From assembly GCA_024402115.1 (NCBI GenBank), contig JAKSJQ010000022.1, positions 1 through 33,306 on the forward strand: 33,306 nucleotides of DNA, in the 5' to 3' direction. The notes beneath the pieces are model-generated. The model was not told where the DNA came from. It did no database searches and worked only from the letters and a program-made list of their open reading frames with translations. This document shows positions 1-7,100 of the stretch, one piece after another; within the stretch, counting starts at the first letter, position 1, and the number at the start of each line of letters is the position of its first letter. The stretch is from Bacteroidales bacterium. Its GTDB lineage: Bacteria; Bacteroidota; Bacteroidia; Bacteroidales; UBA932. The position numbers were made by a program, and so were the translations under genes.

Positions 1-100
1 CTAGGTAACAAGATTAGGAACCAATAGAAAAATTCTGTTCAAATTTCCTGCCTATCTAGGGATTTTCCGAGAAAAACGTCCTTAGATAGAAATGGATCAT

Positions 101-188
101 GGCAGGCGGGCAGGCAAAAATGCATTTGCCCGGACAGGGTCGGCGGAGCGGAGCGCAGCCGATCTGCATTTTTGCCTGCCCGTCTGCC
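101..188. repeat. 24-bp inverted repeat (large hairpin)
   Basis: Bases 101-124 and 165-188 are reverse complements with one mismatch in 24. The 40-base loop has a further short internal stem (cggc with gccg). There is no T-run on either side, so it does not look like an ordinary terminator. It could be a REP-like palindrome, a protein-binding site or part of a structured RNA. Confidence 0.7.
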
Positions 189-404
189 ACTGCATTCCGA
201 CGGGTGTTTCCGCCCGACACATGCTGGCACGAAACACAAAAAACGCTCTGTTTTTGTCTGTCGTGACGTGATTTTGCCGTTTTTCTGCGGTTTCGCTGCC
301 GCGACGACCAAGAAATGACTGATTTTTGGCGTTCGTGCCAGAAGCATAGCTGCATTTTTGCGGACAATGCCACAGACAGGAAGCAGAAAACTGAGTTTTC
401 TTGC

Positions 405-412
405 TATTTTTG
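405..412 (+). promoter_or_regulatory. Putative -7 element (TATTTTTG) for the TauE/SafE gene
   Basis: TATTTTTG matches the Bacteroides -7 consensus TAnnTTTG and would start transcription near 416, about 16 bases before the ATG at 432. No TTTG is found 19 bases upstream, so the -33 part is not supported. Confidence 0.45.
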
Positions 413-431
413 CATAGCTGGAAGCACGACG

Positions 432-1160
432 ATGACACCGACCATCATACTCATCATATCCCTTGCCGCACTGGCCGCAGCCTTCACACAGAGGGTCAGC
501 GGATTCGGATTCGGCATATTCATGATGACCCTGCTACCCCATCTAATGCCATCGTACGGAGAGGCAACCGCTCTGAGCGGAATACTCGCGATACTCACAG
601 CCCTCATCCCGGCAATCAGAAAACGCAGGCATGTGCCAATCCAGAAGCTCTGGCTCATACTTCTCACCTTCGTGATCGTCTCCTTCTTCGCCGTCATCGG
701 CGTCACAAAGATCGACAGCCGCTCCCTCAAGCATGTGCTCGGAGCGATACTCATACTGGTCAGCATCTACTTCCTCTTCTTCAGCGGAAAGATTCACGTC
801 AAACCGAACAAGGCCACCCAACTTTCCATGGGAACGCTCTCCGGAATCATGGGCGGTCTGTTCGCGATGCAGGGACCTCCGGCGGTGATCTATTTCATAG
901 GATGCACCGACGACAAGGATGAGTACATCGCCCTGACTCAGTGGTACTTCCTCATCGGCAATGCGATGATGACCGTGTTCCGAGGCTCGAACGGGCTCGT
1001 GACGACGGACGTGCTGAAAGCCTGTGCATTCGCGATGGTCGGCGTCGTGCTGGGAGTGTTGATCGGCAGCCACGTCTTCGACAAGATCAACGGAAAGACC
1101 CTGAAGAAGATAGTATATGGATACATGGCCGTCGCCGGTCTGATCACCATGCTGTCGTAA
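432..1160 (+). CDS. TauE/SafE family permease
   Basis: A 242-residue integral membrane protein made almost entirely of hydrophobic segments (about eight), as expected for the sulfite exporter TauE/SafE (DUF81) family. The first half contains the Gly/Phe-rich RVSGFGFG segment near residues 20-27, and the second half contains the MGGLFAMQGPPAVIYF segment near residues 140-156, the paired half-repeats typical of the family. The frame is open to 315, but I chose the ATG at 432 because the protein then begins directly with its first membrane helix and a -7 element sits 20 bases upstream. Family members move small anionic sulfur or organic compounds across the inner membrane, but the substrate here cannot be read from sequence. 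It may be co-transcribed with the cyclophilin gene downstream, since no clear promoter or terminator separates them. Confidence 0.85.
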   Translation: MTPTIILIISLAALAAAFTQRVSGFGFGIFMMTLLPHLMPSYGEATALSGILAILTALIPAIRKRRHVPIQKLWLILLTFVIVSFFAVIGVTKIDSRSLKHVLGAILILVSIYFLFFSGKIHVKPNKATQLSMGTLSGIMGGLFAMQGPPAVIYFIGCTDDKDEYIALTQWYFLIGNAMMTVFRGSNGLVTTDVLKACAFAMVGVVLGVLIGSHVFDKINGKTLKKIVYGYMAVAGLITMLS

Positions 1161-1162
1161 GT

Positions 1163-1250
1163 ACAGCTTGGACAGTAGGCAAAGCAGAACCGTAGACACA
1201 GCTTGGACAGTAGGTATAACAGAACAGTAGACACAGCTTAGACAATGCAG
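1163..1250 (+). repeat. 35-bp tandem repeat, about 2.4 copies
   Basis: Unit 1 is 1163-1197, unit 2 is 1198-1232, and a partial unit begins at 1233. Each unit starts acagctt(g/a)gacag and ends near gtagac. Units 1 and 2 differ at only a few positions. The array fills most of the gap between the permease and the cyclophilin genes. Confidence 0.85.
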
Positions 1251-1274
1251 AGAAACTAAAGAACAACAAAAAAT

Positions 1275-1970
1275 ATGAAAAGAATCCTTCTGACCGCAAT
1301 GGTCGCAATCGCAGCAGCCGCAATGATCGCAGGCTGCGCCCCAAAAGAGGAAAAGAGAGTCCAGGTGATCATGGAGACCACCATGGGCAACGTGGAGTTC
1401 GAACTTTTCAACGAGACTCCCCTCCACAGAGACAACTTCATCAAGCTCGCCGAGATGCACTATTTCGACAGCCTCCTCTTCCACCGCATCATCCAGGATT
1501 TCGTAGTCCAGGGCGGAGACCCTAATTCGAAGTACGCTGAGCCAGGCCAGATGCTCGGAGACGGTGAGCCAGACTGGAGAGTACCTGCAGAGTTCAGGCT
1601 CGAGGACGGCATCTTCCACTACCGCGGCTCCATCAACGCAGCACGCGAGGGTGACGAGTGGAACCCAGAGCGCGAGAGCTGCGCTTCACAGTTCTGCTTC
1701 ATGTGGGGAAAGGTATTCACCGACGAGGAGCTCGACAGGACCCAGGAGCGTCTTGACAAGGCGACCAACGGCACCGTGAAGCTCACTCCGGAGATGCGCG
1801 AGGTCTACAAGACCAAGGGTGGATGCCCACATCTCGACGGTCAGTACACAGTATTCGGCGAGGTTACTGTCGGCATGGACGTGATCGACGCTATGCAGCG
1901 CGTTGCAACTGACGAGAACGACCGTCCTATCGAGGACGTCCGCATCCTCTCTGTTCAGATCATCCGATAA
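1275..1970 (+). CDS. Cyclophilin-type peptidyl-prolyl isomerase lipoprotein
   Basis: 231 residues. The N-terminus is a lipoprotein signal peptide (basic MKR, hydrophobic stretch, then AGC with the lipid-modified cysteine at about residue 21), so the enzyme should be anchored in the envelope. From about residue 30 it is a cyclophilin domain: METTMGNVEFELF strand, then HRIIQDFVVQGGDP with the catalytic Arg, Phe and Gln, then SQFCFMWGKVF, and a C-terminal QYTVFGEVTVGMDVIDAM block. An insertion of about 45 charged residues between the last two blocks (TDEELDRTQERLDKA...) makes it longer than E. coli PpiB. It catalyses cis-trans isomerisation of X-Pro bonds and is expected to assist folding of exported proteins. 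The ATG follows an A-rich stretch without a Shine-Dalgarno match. Confidence 0.9.
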   Translation: MKRILLTAMVAIAAAAMIAGCAPKEEKRVQVIMETTMGNVEFELFNETPLHRDNFIKLAEMHYFDSLLFHRIIQDFVVQGGDPNSKYAEPGQMLGDGEPDWRVPAEFRLEDGIFHYRGSINAAREGDEWNPERESCASQFCFMWGKVFTDEELDRTQERLDKATNGTVKLTPEMREVYKTKGGCPHLDGQYTVFGEVTVGMDVIDAMQRVATDENDRPIEDVRILSVQIIR

Positions 1971-1995
1971 CCTGCTCCGGAGCGAGTGCTTCCAC

Positions 1996-2021
1996 GCTCT
2001 TTAGCAAAGTTCATAAAGAGC
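1996..2021. other. Small hairpin downstream of the cyclophilin gene
   Basis: GCTCTTTA at 1996-2003 pairs perfectly with TAAAGAGC at 2014-2021 around a 10-base loop. It lies just before the larger hairpin at 2040-2079 in the same 3' region. No T-run follows. Function unknown. Confidence 0.4.
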
Positions 2022-2039
2022 TCCGAGTCAAGGACTTAC

Positions 2040-2079
2040 CATACGGACGGCTCCCCTCATCGGGGGAGCCGTCCGTATG
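2040..2079. terminator. Long bidirectional hairpin between convergent units
   Basis: Bases 2040-2056 pair with 2063-2079 (17 bp, no mismatches) around a six-base loop. It sits between the plus-strand cyclophilin gene and the minus-strand tRNA-Phe, where a bidirectional terminator is expected. There is no U-tract on either side, so termination is inferred from position and stem strength. The core resembles the hairpin at 31853-31890. Confidence 0.6.
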
Positions 2080-2163
2080 TTAAATGCCTGAAAACCAGCG
2101 CATTGCGAATCACAAAAAAAACGTCCGGCAGATCATGAAACGCCCTGCGGATCATGAAACGAA

Positions 2164-2191
2164 AAAAGCCTCGAGGAAATTCGAGGCTTTT
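2164..2191 (-). terminator. Rho-independent terminator of tRNA-Phe
   Basis: On the minus strand an 11-bp stem (2181-2191 with 2164-2174), including AAAAGCCTCGA and its complement, is followed by a short run of T (complement of 2162-2167). It begins a few bases after the tRNA 3' end, which fits a terminator for that gene. Confidence 0.75.
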
Positions 2192-2196
2192 CCGTG

Positions 2197-2269
2197 TGGT
2201 GTCACCGGGAATCGAACCAGGGACACAAGGATTTTCAGTCCTTTGCTCTACCAACTGAGCTATGACACC
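2197..2269 (-). tRNA. tRNA-Phe (GAA)
   Basis: The minus strand folds into a full cloverleaf: acceptor GGTGTCA with TGACACC, D-arm GCTC...GAGC, anticodon stem AAGGA/TCCTT with loop CTGAAAA (anticodon GAA), and T-loop TTCGATT. The CCA end is not encoded, only the discriminator A. The middle pair of the T-stem is T against C rather than a Watson-Crick pair (see findings). A strong promoter lies 13 bases upstream. Confidence 0.95.
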
Positions 2270-2286
2270 GTTTTCGTTTGGGATTG

Positions 2287-2317
2287 CAAATATAGACATT
2301 ATTCCGGACTCCGCAAA
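2287..2317 (-). promoter_or_regulatory. Promoter of tRNA-Phe (TTTG, 19 nt, TATATTTG)
   Basis: On the minus strand TTTG (2317-2314), a 19-base spacer and TATATTTG (2294-2287) match the Bacteroides -33/-7 consensus exactly. Transcription should start near 2283, about 13 bases before the mature tRNA. Confidence 0.85.
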
Positions 2318-2370
2318 CTTTTCTTTGCATTTTATAGCTTTTTTGAGTCCAGAGGGCGTATTTTGCCGCT

Positions 2371-2823
2371 TTACTCCTTCAGGCGTGAGTCGATGATGAT
2401 AGTGACAGGACCGTCATTCAGCAGCGCGACCTTCATGTCGGCGCCGAAGACACCAGTCTGCACGGGGCGTCCTGCCTGCTCGCTCAGCAGAGCGCAATAC
2501 TTTTCGTAAAGAGGCACCGCAAGCTCGTGTCCGGCTGCCCTGATGTAGGACGGACGGTTTCCTTTCTTGGTGCTCGCCGTCAGCGTGAACTGGGACACTG
2601 CGATTATCTCCCCGTCAACGTCGATGACCGAACGGTTCATCACATCGTTCTCATCCCCGAAGATACGCATGTTCGCGGTCTTCTGCGCAAGCCATGCGGC
2701 ATCGGCCTCGGTGTCGCCGACCTCGACGCCCACGAGTACAAGCAGTCCCTTCCCTATCTCGGCCTTGCGCACGCCGTCAATGGTCACGGACGCCTCAGAC
2801 ACTCTCTGAATTACCAGTCTCAT
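2371..2823 (-). CDS. dtd: D-aminoacyl-tRNA deacylase
   Basis: 150 residues, the normal length for DTD. It starts [13 protein letters not shown], the usual N-terminus. It carries the SQFTL motif near residue 77, whose Ser-Gln pair shapes the active site, and the C-terminal NDGPVTI block near 138, corresponding to the family's Gly-cisPro-containing and NxGPV/FT region. The enzyme hydrolyses D-amino acids mischarged onto tRNA, and also Gly-tRNA-Ala, keeping D-residues out of proteins. The start codon overlaps the stop of the VanZ-like gene upstream by four bases (ATGA), so the two are very likely translated from one mRNA. Confidence 0.96.
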   Translation of the reverse strand: MRLVIQRVSEASVTIDGVRKAEIGKGLLVLVGVEVGDTEADAAWLAQKTANMRIFGDENDVMNRSVIDVDGEIIAVSQFTLTASTKKGNRPSYIRAAGHELAVPLYEKYCALLSEQAGRPVQTGVFGADMKVALLNDGPVTIIIDSRLKE

Positions 2824-3233
2824 TTCTTTCTACGGGTATGGATTTCATAAATGACGACGCAGAGCATGGTGATCACGGTGGCGCCACCAACGCTGTAGCA
2901 GTCGAACCAGAAGTCGGTTATGTCGCTGGTCCTGTATGCGGTAAATGCCTGACCGAGCTCGGTAAACGCAGCGACTGCTGCACCGGCAAGGGCAGTTGCG
3001 ACGAGCAGCGCGAGCTTGACCCACACGTTCGGAAGCCATTTCTCAGGAAGCGACAGATAGAACAGCGGCGCCGCAGGAAGGAACATCAGAAAATGGACGA
3101 TCTTGTCCGTAGGGATGCCCCAGATGGACCATGGGATGCTGGTGCTCGGCTGGAAGTTCCAGAAACAGAGATAGCACACCGTGATCAGATAGACGACAAG
3201 TAACAGGCGCCAAAACGTTTTATTCAGTTTCAT
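2820..3233 (-). CDS. VanZ-like membrane protein
   Basis: 137 residues with four hydrophobic segments separated by short loops. The motif [17 protein letters not shown] near residues 45-61 and the later [31 protein letters not shown] block (acidic/aromatic, then a helix) are typical of small VanZ-superfamily proteins. Their role is not well defined; some members affect glycopeptide resistance. I chose ATG at 3233 rather than the in-frame GTG at 3239, because a perfect TATATTTG element (3246-3239) overlaps the GTG and would start the mRNA about two bases before the ATG. It forms a two-gene unit with dtd and is divergent from priA. Confidence 0.85.
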   Translation of the reverse strand: MKLNKTFWRLLLVVYLITVCYLCFWNFQPSTSIPWSIWGIPTDKIVHFLMFLPAAPLFYLSLPEKWLPNVWVKLALLVATALAGAAVAAFTELGQAFTAYRTSDITDFWFDCYSVGGATVITMLCVVIYEIHTRRKK

Positions 3234-3238
3234 AGCCA

Positions 3239-3246
3239 CAAATATA
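3239..3246 (-). promoter_or_regulatory. -7 element (TATATTTG) of vanZ-like/dtd
   Basis: The element reads TATATTTG on the minus strand with exactly five bases before the ATG at 3233. This predicts a 5' untranslated region of about two bases. No TTTG at -33 is seen. Confidence 0.65.
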
Positions 3247-3258
3247 GCACTTTTTGAG

Positions 3259-3266
3259 TATCTTTG
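3259..3266 (+). promoter_or_regulatory. -7 element (TATCTTTG) of priA
   Basis: TATCTTTG fits TAnnTTTG and is followed by exactly five bases (CTTTA) and the ATG at 3272, which predicts a nearly leaderless priA mRNA. The mirror-image element for the divergent gene lies 13 bases away. Confidence 0.65.
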
Positions 3267-3271
3267 CTTTA

Positions 3272-5389
3272 ATGGGAAAATACGTTCAGGTCATACTGCC
3301 GCTCAAGCTGGAATGGGTGCCTTTCTACAAGGCTCCGCAGTCCGAAATCCAGCTCGGTGACAAGGTCAGGGTAAGATTCTCCGGCAAGCAATACGTCGGA
3401 GTCGTATCCAACGTGACAGACGCTCTCCCATCCTCTCTCTCCGAATCCAAGATCAAGGAAATAGACGCCGTAGAATCCACTCTAGTAAGAATCAATCCTG
3501 AGACTCTGGGCCTTTGGCAGAAGATTGCCGACTATTATCTCTGCACCATTGGAGAGGTATACAGGACTGCTTATCCTGCCTCGAAACTGGACCAGGAGGC
3601 CGTCAAGGCCAGGATACTCCAGAGAAAGGAAAAGAAGATCGCCTCGCTGAGGCAGAAGATAGAGAAGGCCAAATTCGAAAGGACGAGGGAGCGCTATCAG
3701 GCTGAGCTGGAAGCCGTGCTCGCATCCGACGGAGAAGACCAGCCGTCCAAGCCCGACAGCATAGTCCTGTCCCCGGCCCAGCAGAAGGCATGGGAGCAGA
3801 TACGGGAGGCCTTCGCTGCCGGGAAACCGGCCATGCTCGACGGTGTCACCGGATCCGGAAAGACAGAGATCTACGAGAAGCTCGCGCTAGAGACCATGGA
3901 CCATGCGAATGTGCTCTACCTCGTACCGGAGATCGCGCTGAGCAGGCAGCTCGAGGAGCGTCTCAGGGCCGTGTTCGGAGACCGCATGATGGTGTTCCAT
4001 TCCCATGAATCCGTATCCAGCAGAGGAGAGGTCGCAAGTCGCATCGCAGGAAACAAGGTACGCGAGGACGGGAAAGGCTACATCGTGCTCGGAACCCGCA
4101 GCGCGCTCTTCCTGCCGCACCATGACCTCGGGCTCATCATCATCGACGAGGAGCACGACGGCTCGTACAAGCAGGACTCCCCCGCACCGCGATACAACGG
4201 AAGGGACGTCGCCGTGATGCTCGCCGCCAGCCAGAAATACTGCGGCATCGTGCTCGGTTCAGCGACGCCATCCCTCGAATCGATATACAACTGCCGTAAC
4301 GGAAGGTTCGTCCATGTCCCGCTCAAGGAAAGGTTCCACGGAGCCGCAGACTCGGAGGTGGAGATCATCGACACCAAGGCCGAGCGCCGCAAGCGAGGAA
4401 TGATGGGAAGCTTCTCCTACAAGCTCATACTCCACGTCAACGAAGCTCTCGACAACGGGGGTCAGGTCATACTCCTTCGCAGCCGAAGGTCATATTCTCC
4501 TGTTCTCCAGTGCGAGGAATGCGGCGAGATTCCGAAGTGTCCGAAGTGCAACCAGCCGCTCTCGCTCCATGTCGGAAGCAGCGAACGTCTGCTATGCCAC
4601 CACTGCGGATACTCGCAGAGACATGAGGGCAAATGCAAGTGCGGAGGCAATCTCATCGGGCTCGGTGCCGGCACGCAGAAGATAGAGGAAGAGGCACGCG
4701 CGCTCTGGCCACAGGCAAGGATCGCAAGGCTCGACAGCGACGTGTCGTCCGACCACAAGGCTGAGTCCGAGATAATCCGCGACTTTGCAAAAGGAGACAT
4801 ACAGATACTCATCGGAACACAGATCGTCAGCAAGGGATTCGATTTCGAAGGGGTATCTCTCGTGGCTGTGCTCCAGGCGGACTCCATGCTTGGAGTTCAG
4901 GATTTCAGGGCTGACGAAAAGGCGTTCCAGCTTCTCGAGCAATTCCGAGGACGCTGCGGAAGGCGCGAGAAGAAAGGGCTTTTCATAATCCAGACCGCCA
5001 CCCCTGAGCACCCTGTCTACAGCCAGTACATGAAGAGCGAGGAAGAAGAGACGCCGACCGACATCAGGAGCAAGCTGCTCGAGGAAAGGCTCGACTTCCA
5101 CTACCCGCCGTACACGAGAATCATCGACATCAGCGTCAATGACGACAACGAAGTCAGAGCAGAGCGCATGGCCGCGTCGCTTGCGAATGCCCTCTTCGTA
5201 GCCCTGGACAAGGAAATCAGAGGAGGAAGCGCAGAGATAACCGGTCCATTCAGAAACAGCATGTCCATATCGTTCGCCAAGGACAGGCAGCTGGGAGCGA
5301 GCAAAGATGCCCTGCTCAGGACGGTCAGGGAATTCGAGAAGAACTATCACTACGACGGGCACGTCGTCATAGATGTTGACCCGGCATAA
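3272..5389 (+). CDS. priA: Primosomal protein N', replication-restart helicase PriA
   Basis: 705 residues from the ATG at 3272; six further upstream codons are open but would overlap the -7 element. Order of domains: N-terminal 3'-DNA-binding region (residues 1-100), a charged linker with coiled-coil character (about 115-150), helicase lobe 1 with Walker A GVTGSGKT (about 191-198) and DEEH box (292-295), a zinc-binding insertion with CEECGEIPKCPKC and LLCHHCGYS...GKCKCGG (about 410-465), lobe 2 with GTQIVSKGFDFEGV and QLLEQFRGRCGRREKKG, and a C-terminal domain. PriA recognises stalled forks and reloads the replicative helicase. The eight cysteines expected for two zinc sites are present. It appears to head the plus-strand series. 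Confidence 0.97.
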   Translation: MGKYVQVILPLKLEWVPFYKAPQSEIQLGDKVRVRFSGKQYVGVVSNVTDALPSSLSESKIKEIDAVESTLVRINPETLGLWQKIADYYLCTIGEVYRTAYPASKLDQEAVKARILQRKEKKIASLRQKIEKAKFERTRERYQAELEAVLASDGEDQPSKPDSIVLSPAQQKAWEQIREAFAAGKPAMLDGVTGSGKTEIYEKLALETMDHANVLYLVPEIALSRQLEERLRAVFGDRMMVFHSHESVSSRGEVASRIAGNKVREDGKGYIVLGTRSALFLPHHDLGLIIIDEEHDGSYKQDSPAPRYNGRDVAVMLAASQKYCGIVLGSATPSLESIYNCRNGRFVHVPLKERFHGAADSEVEIIDTKAERRKRGMMGSFSYKLILHVNEALDNGGQVILLRSRRSYSPVLQCEECGEIPKCPKCNQPLSLHVGSSERLLCHHCGYSQRHEGKCKCGGNLIGLGAGTQKIEEEARALWPQARIARLDSDVSSDHKAESEIIRDFAKGDIQILIGTQIVSKGFDFEGVSLVAVLQADSMLGVQDFRADEKAFQLLEQFRGRCGRREKKGLFIIQTATPEHPVYSQYMKSEEEETPTDIRSKLLEERLDFHYPPYTRIIDISVNDDNEVRAERMAASLANALFVALDKEIRGGSAEITGPFRNSMSISFAKDRQLGASKDALLRTVREFEKNYHYDGHVVIDVDPA

Positions 5390-5443
5390 CAGGCAGTCAA
5401 GACATTGCTTGACGACAGCACGAATATAAAGACAGCAGCATAA

Positions 5444-6355
5444 ATGGAAAGAATCAGCATTAAGGCATCAGCCGACGGCCTTGAACTCGGCATCATAAAG
5501 ATCGGAGCCCAGTCTCCGAAGGCCATAGTACAGATCGTGCATGGAATGTGCGAGCATAAGGAAAGGTACATACCGTTCATGGAATTCCTCGCCGCCAACG
5601 GCTACTGCTGCATCTGTCACGACCATAGAGGGCACGGCGAGAGCGTGAAGTCCGCCGATGACCTCGGCTACATGTATGACGGAGGATGGAAAGCCCTTGT
5701 CGAAGACGCCAGGCTTGTCACCCTCAAGGCAAAAGAGCTTTGGCCAGGCCTTCCGCTCATCCTGTTCGGACACAGCATGGGCTCGATGGTAGTGCGCTCG
5801 TACACGAAACGCTACGACGACGAGATTTGCGCGCTCTACGTATGCGGCTGCCCTAGCTACAACCCGGCATCCCCTGCAGGAAGAGTGCTTGCCAAGCTTC
5901 TCGGATTATGCTCAGGTGGCCACAACCGCCCGAAGATACTCCAGCAGCTTTCGTTCGGATCATTCAACAAGCCTTTCGAGTCCGAAGGCCCTGATGCGTG
6001 GGTCGTATCCGATCCTCAGGCCCGTGCCGAATACAACGCAGATCCGCTCTGCCAGTTCCAGTTCACTTCGAACGGCTTCTACAACCTCCTCGGCCTCTGC
6101 ATGGACTGCTATGGAAAGAAAGGGTGGGCAATGAACAACAAAAAGCTTCCAGTGAGGTTCATCTCAGGAGCAGATGACCCATGCAGGATAAGCGACGAAG
6201 CCCTCGAGAAGGCTGTCGCAGCGATGATGGCAGCAGGCTACGACGACGTCGAGCTCACCACCTACGACGGCATGAGGCACGAAATCCTCAATGAGACAGA
6301 TAAGGATATGGTCTGGAACGACATCCTTAACCAGATCGACACCTGGACCAGGTAA
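5444..6355 (+). CDS. Alpha/beta hydrolase (monoacylglycerol lipase/lysophospholipase-like)
   Basis: 303 residues without a signal peptide, so probably cytoplasmic. The N-terminal half has QIVHGMCEHKERY (oxyanion-hole region), CHDHRGHGES near residue 60, and the nucleophile elbow GHSMGS with Ser111. The acid is probably in SGADDPCRISD and the His in YDGMRHEILNE near residue 280. This order and spacing match the serine aminopeptidase S33/Hydrolase_4 group, which includes monoacylglycerol lipases and lysophospholipases, so an ester of a lipid is the likely substrate. It lies 54 bases after priA with no clear promoter between. Confidence 0.88.
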   Translation: MERISIKASADGLELGIIKIGAQSPKAIVQIVHGMCEHKERYIPFMEFLAANGYCCICHDHRGHGESVKSADDLGYMYDGGWKALVEDARLVTLKAKELWPGLPLILFGHSMGSMVVRSYTKRYDDEICALYVCGCPSYNPASPAGRVLAKLLGLCSGGHNRPKILQQLSFGSFNKPFESEGPDAWVVSDPQARAEYNADPLCQFQFTSNGFYNLLGLCMDCYGKKGWAMNNKKLPVRFISGADDPCRISDEALEKAVAAMMAAGYDDVELTTYDGMRHEILNETDKDMVWNDILNQIDTWTR

Positions 6356-6374
6356 CGAACCGACAGCGGCATAT

Positions 6375-7097
6375 ATGAGAATGCCGCCCAAGAAAAAGAT
6401 GGACAGCAACACAAGAGAACTGCTCATAGAATGGGCGGAGACATATAATGATCCTCAGTATTTCGAGCAGGACCCGATAGCCTTCCCAAGACGCTTTGCC
6501 GAGCTGATGAGAAGGAACGAGGCTTGCCTGAAGGACGTGGAGGTATCGGCGGTGATCTCGGGTCACCTTGCATGGGGACGCCGTGCCATGATAGTCCGTG
6601 ACACGACCCGTGCTCTCGATGAGATGGGTTGGAAACCTTATGACTACGTGATGAGAGGAGAATACAGGAAGGAGCCCGTGAGTCTGCACCGCACCGTCAA
6701 GTGGTCTGAGTTCGCTCAGATCTGCGGGAGGCTGAGAGAATTCTATCTCGGACATGAAAGCCTCGAGCAGCTGAGCCCGGAGGATTTCAGGACAGGAATA
6801 ATCGGCAGCAAGCCTGACCTCAAGGCCCCGAACAAGAAGATACACATGATGAGAAGGTGGATGGTACGCGACGACGGCAAGGTGGATCTCGGCCTCTGGA
6901 AGAACAGCCAGAAGGAGGATCTGATTATTCCGCTGGACGTGCATGTCTACGAACAGGCGACCTCACTCGGTCTCACCAACAGGAAGCAGAAAGACATCGT
7001 GACCGCAAAGGAAATCACGGACGCATTCAGGGACATCTTCCCTGGAGACCCATGCAAGGGCGATTTCGCACTGTTCGGTTACGGAGTTACACATTAG
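6375..7097 (+). CDS. TIGR02757/DUF2400 family protein
   Basis: 240 residues from the ATG at 6375; the ATGs at 6381 and 6399 are possible alternatives, and the conserved part begins at about LLIEWAETYNDP. The sequence has the features I associate with the Bacteroidetes-rich TIGR02757 (DUF2400) family: ISGHLAWGRRAMIVRDTTRAL and a C-terminal block IPLDVHVYEQATSLGL...TAKEITDAFRDIFPGDPCKGDFALFGYG. That block resembles the HhH-GPD DNA glycosylase signature, in which PvDvHv carries the catalytic Asp (here Asp188). A DNA-repair role is therefore a reasonable inference but not established. No iron-sulfur cysteine cluster is present. tldD starts three bases after its stop. Confidence 0.85.
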   Translation: MRMPPKKKMDSNTRELLIEWAETYNDPQYFEQDPIAFPRRFAELMRRNEACLKDVEVSAVISGHLAWGRRAMIVRDTTRALDEMGWKPYDYVMRGEYRKEPVSLHRTVKWSEFAQICGRLREFYLGHESLEQLSPEDFRTGIIGSKPDLKAPNKKIHMMRRWMVRDDGKVDLGLWKNSQKEDLIIPLDVHVYEQATSLGLTNRKQKDIVTAKEITDAFRDIFPGDPCKGDFALFGYGVTH

Positions 7098-7100
7098 AAG

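Larger units (their letters stand above)
1..431. other. Non-coding region with large palindrome
   Basis: No convincing gene lies here. The open frames on the minus strand are short, mutually overlapping and read straight through the inverted repeat, and none gives a recognisable protein. The stretch is AT-richer than the flanking genes except for a GC-rich palindrome core at 101-188. A second weaker inverted repeat pairs the nine-base word at 225-233 with its complement near 332-340. The promoter of the downstream permease lies at the right-hand end (405-412). Confidence 0.6.

Noticed and set aside
1163..1250. CRISPR-like array
   Set aside because: The units are head to tail without spacers, and no cas gene is present.
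543..1619. 358-codon minus-strand frame across the permease and cyclophilin genes
   Set aside because: It spans two unrelated plus-strand genes and the tandem repeat between them, and shows only acidic and His-rich low-complexity sequence.
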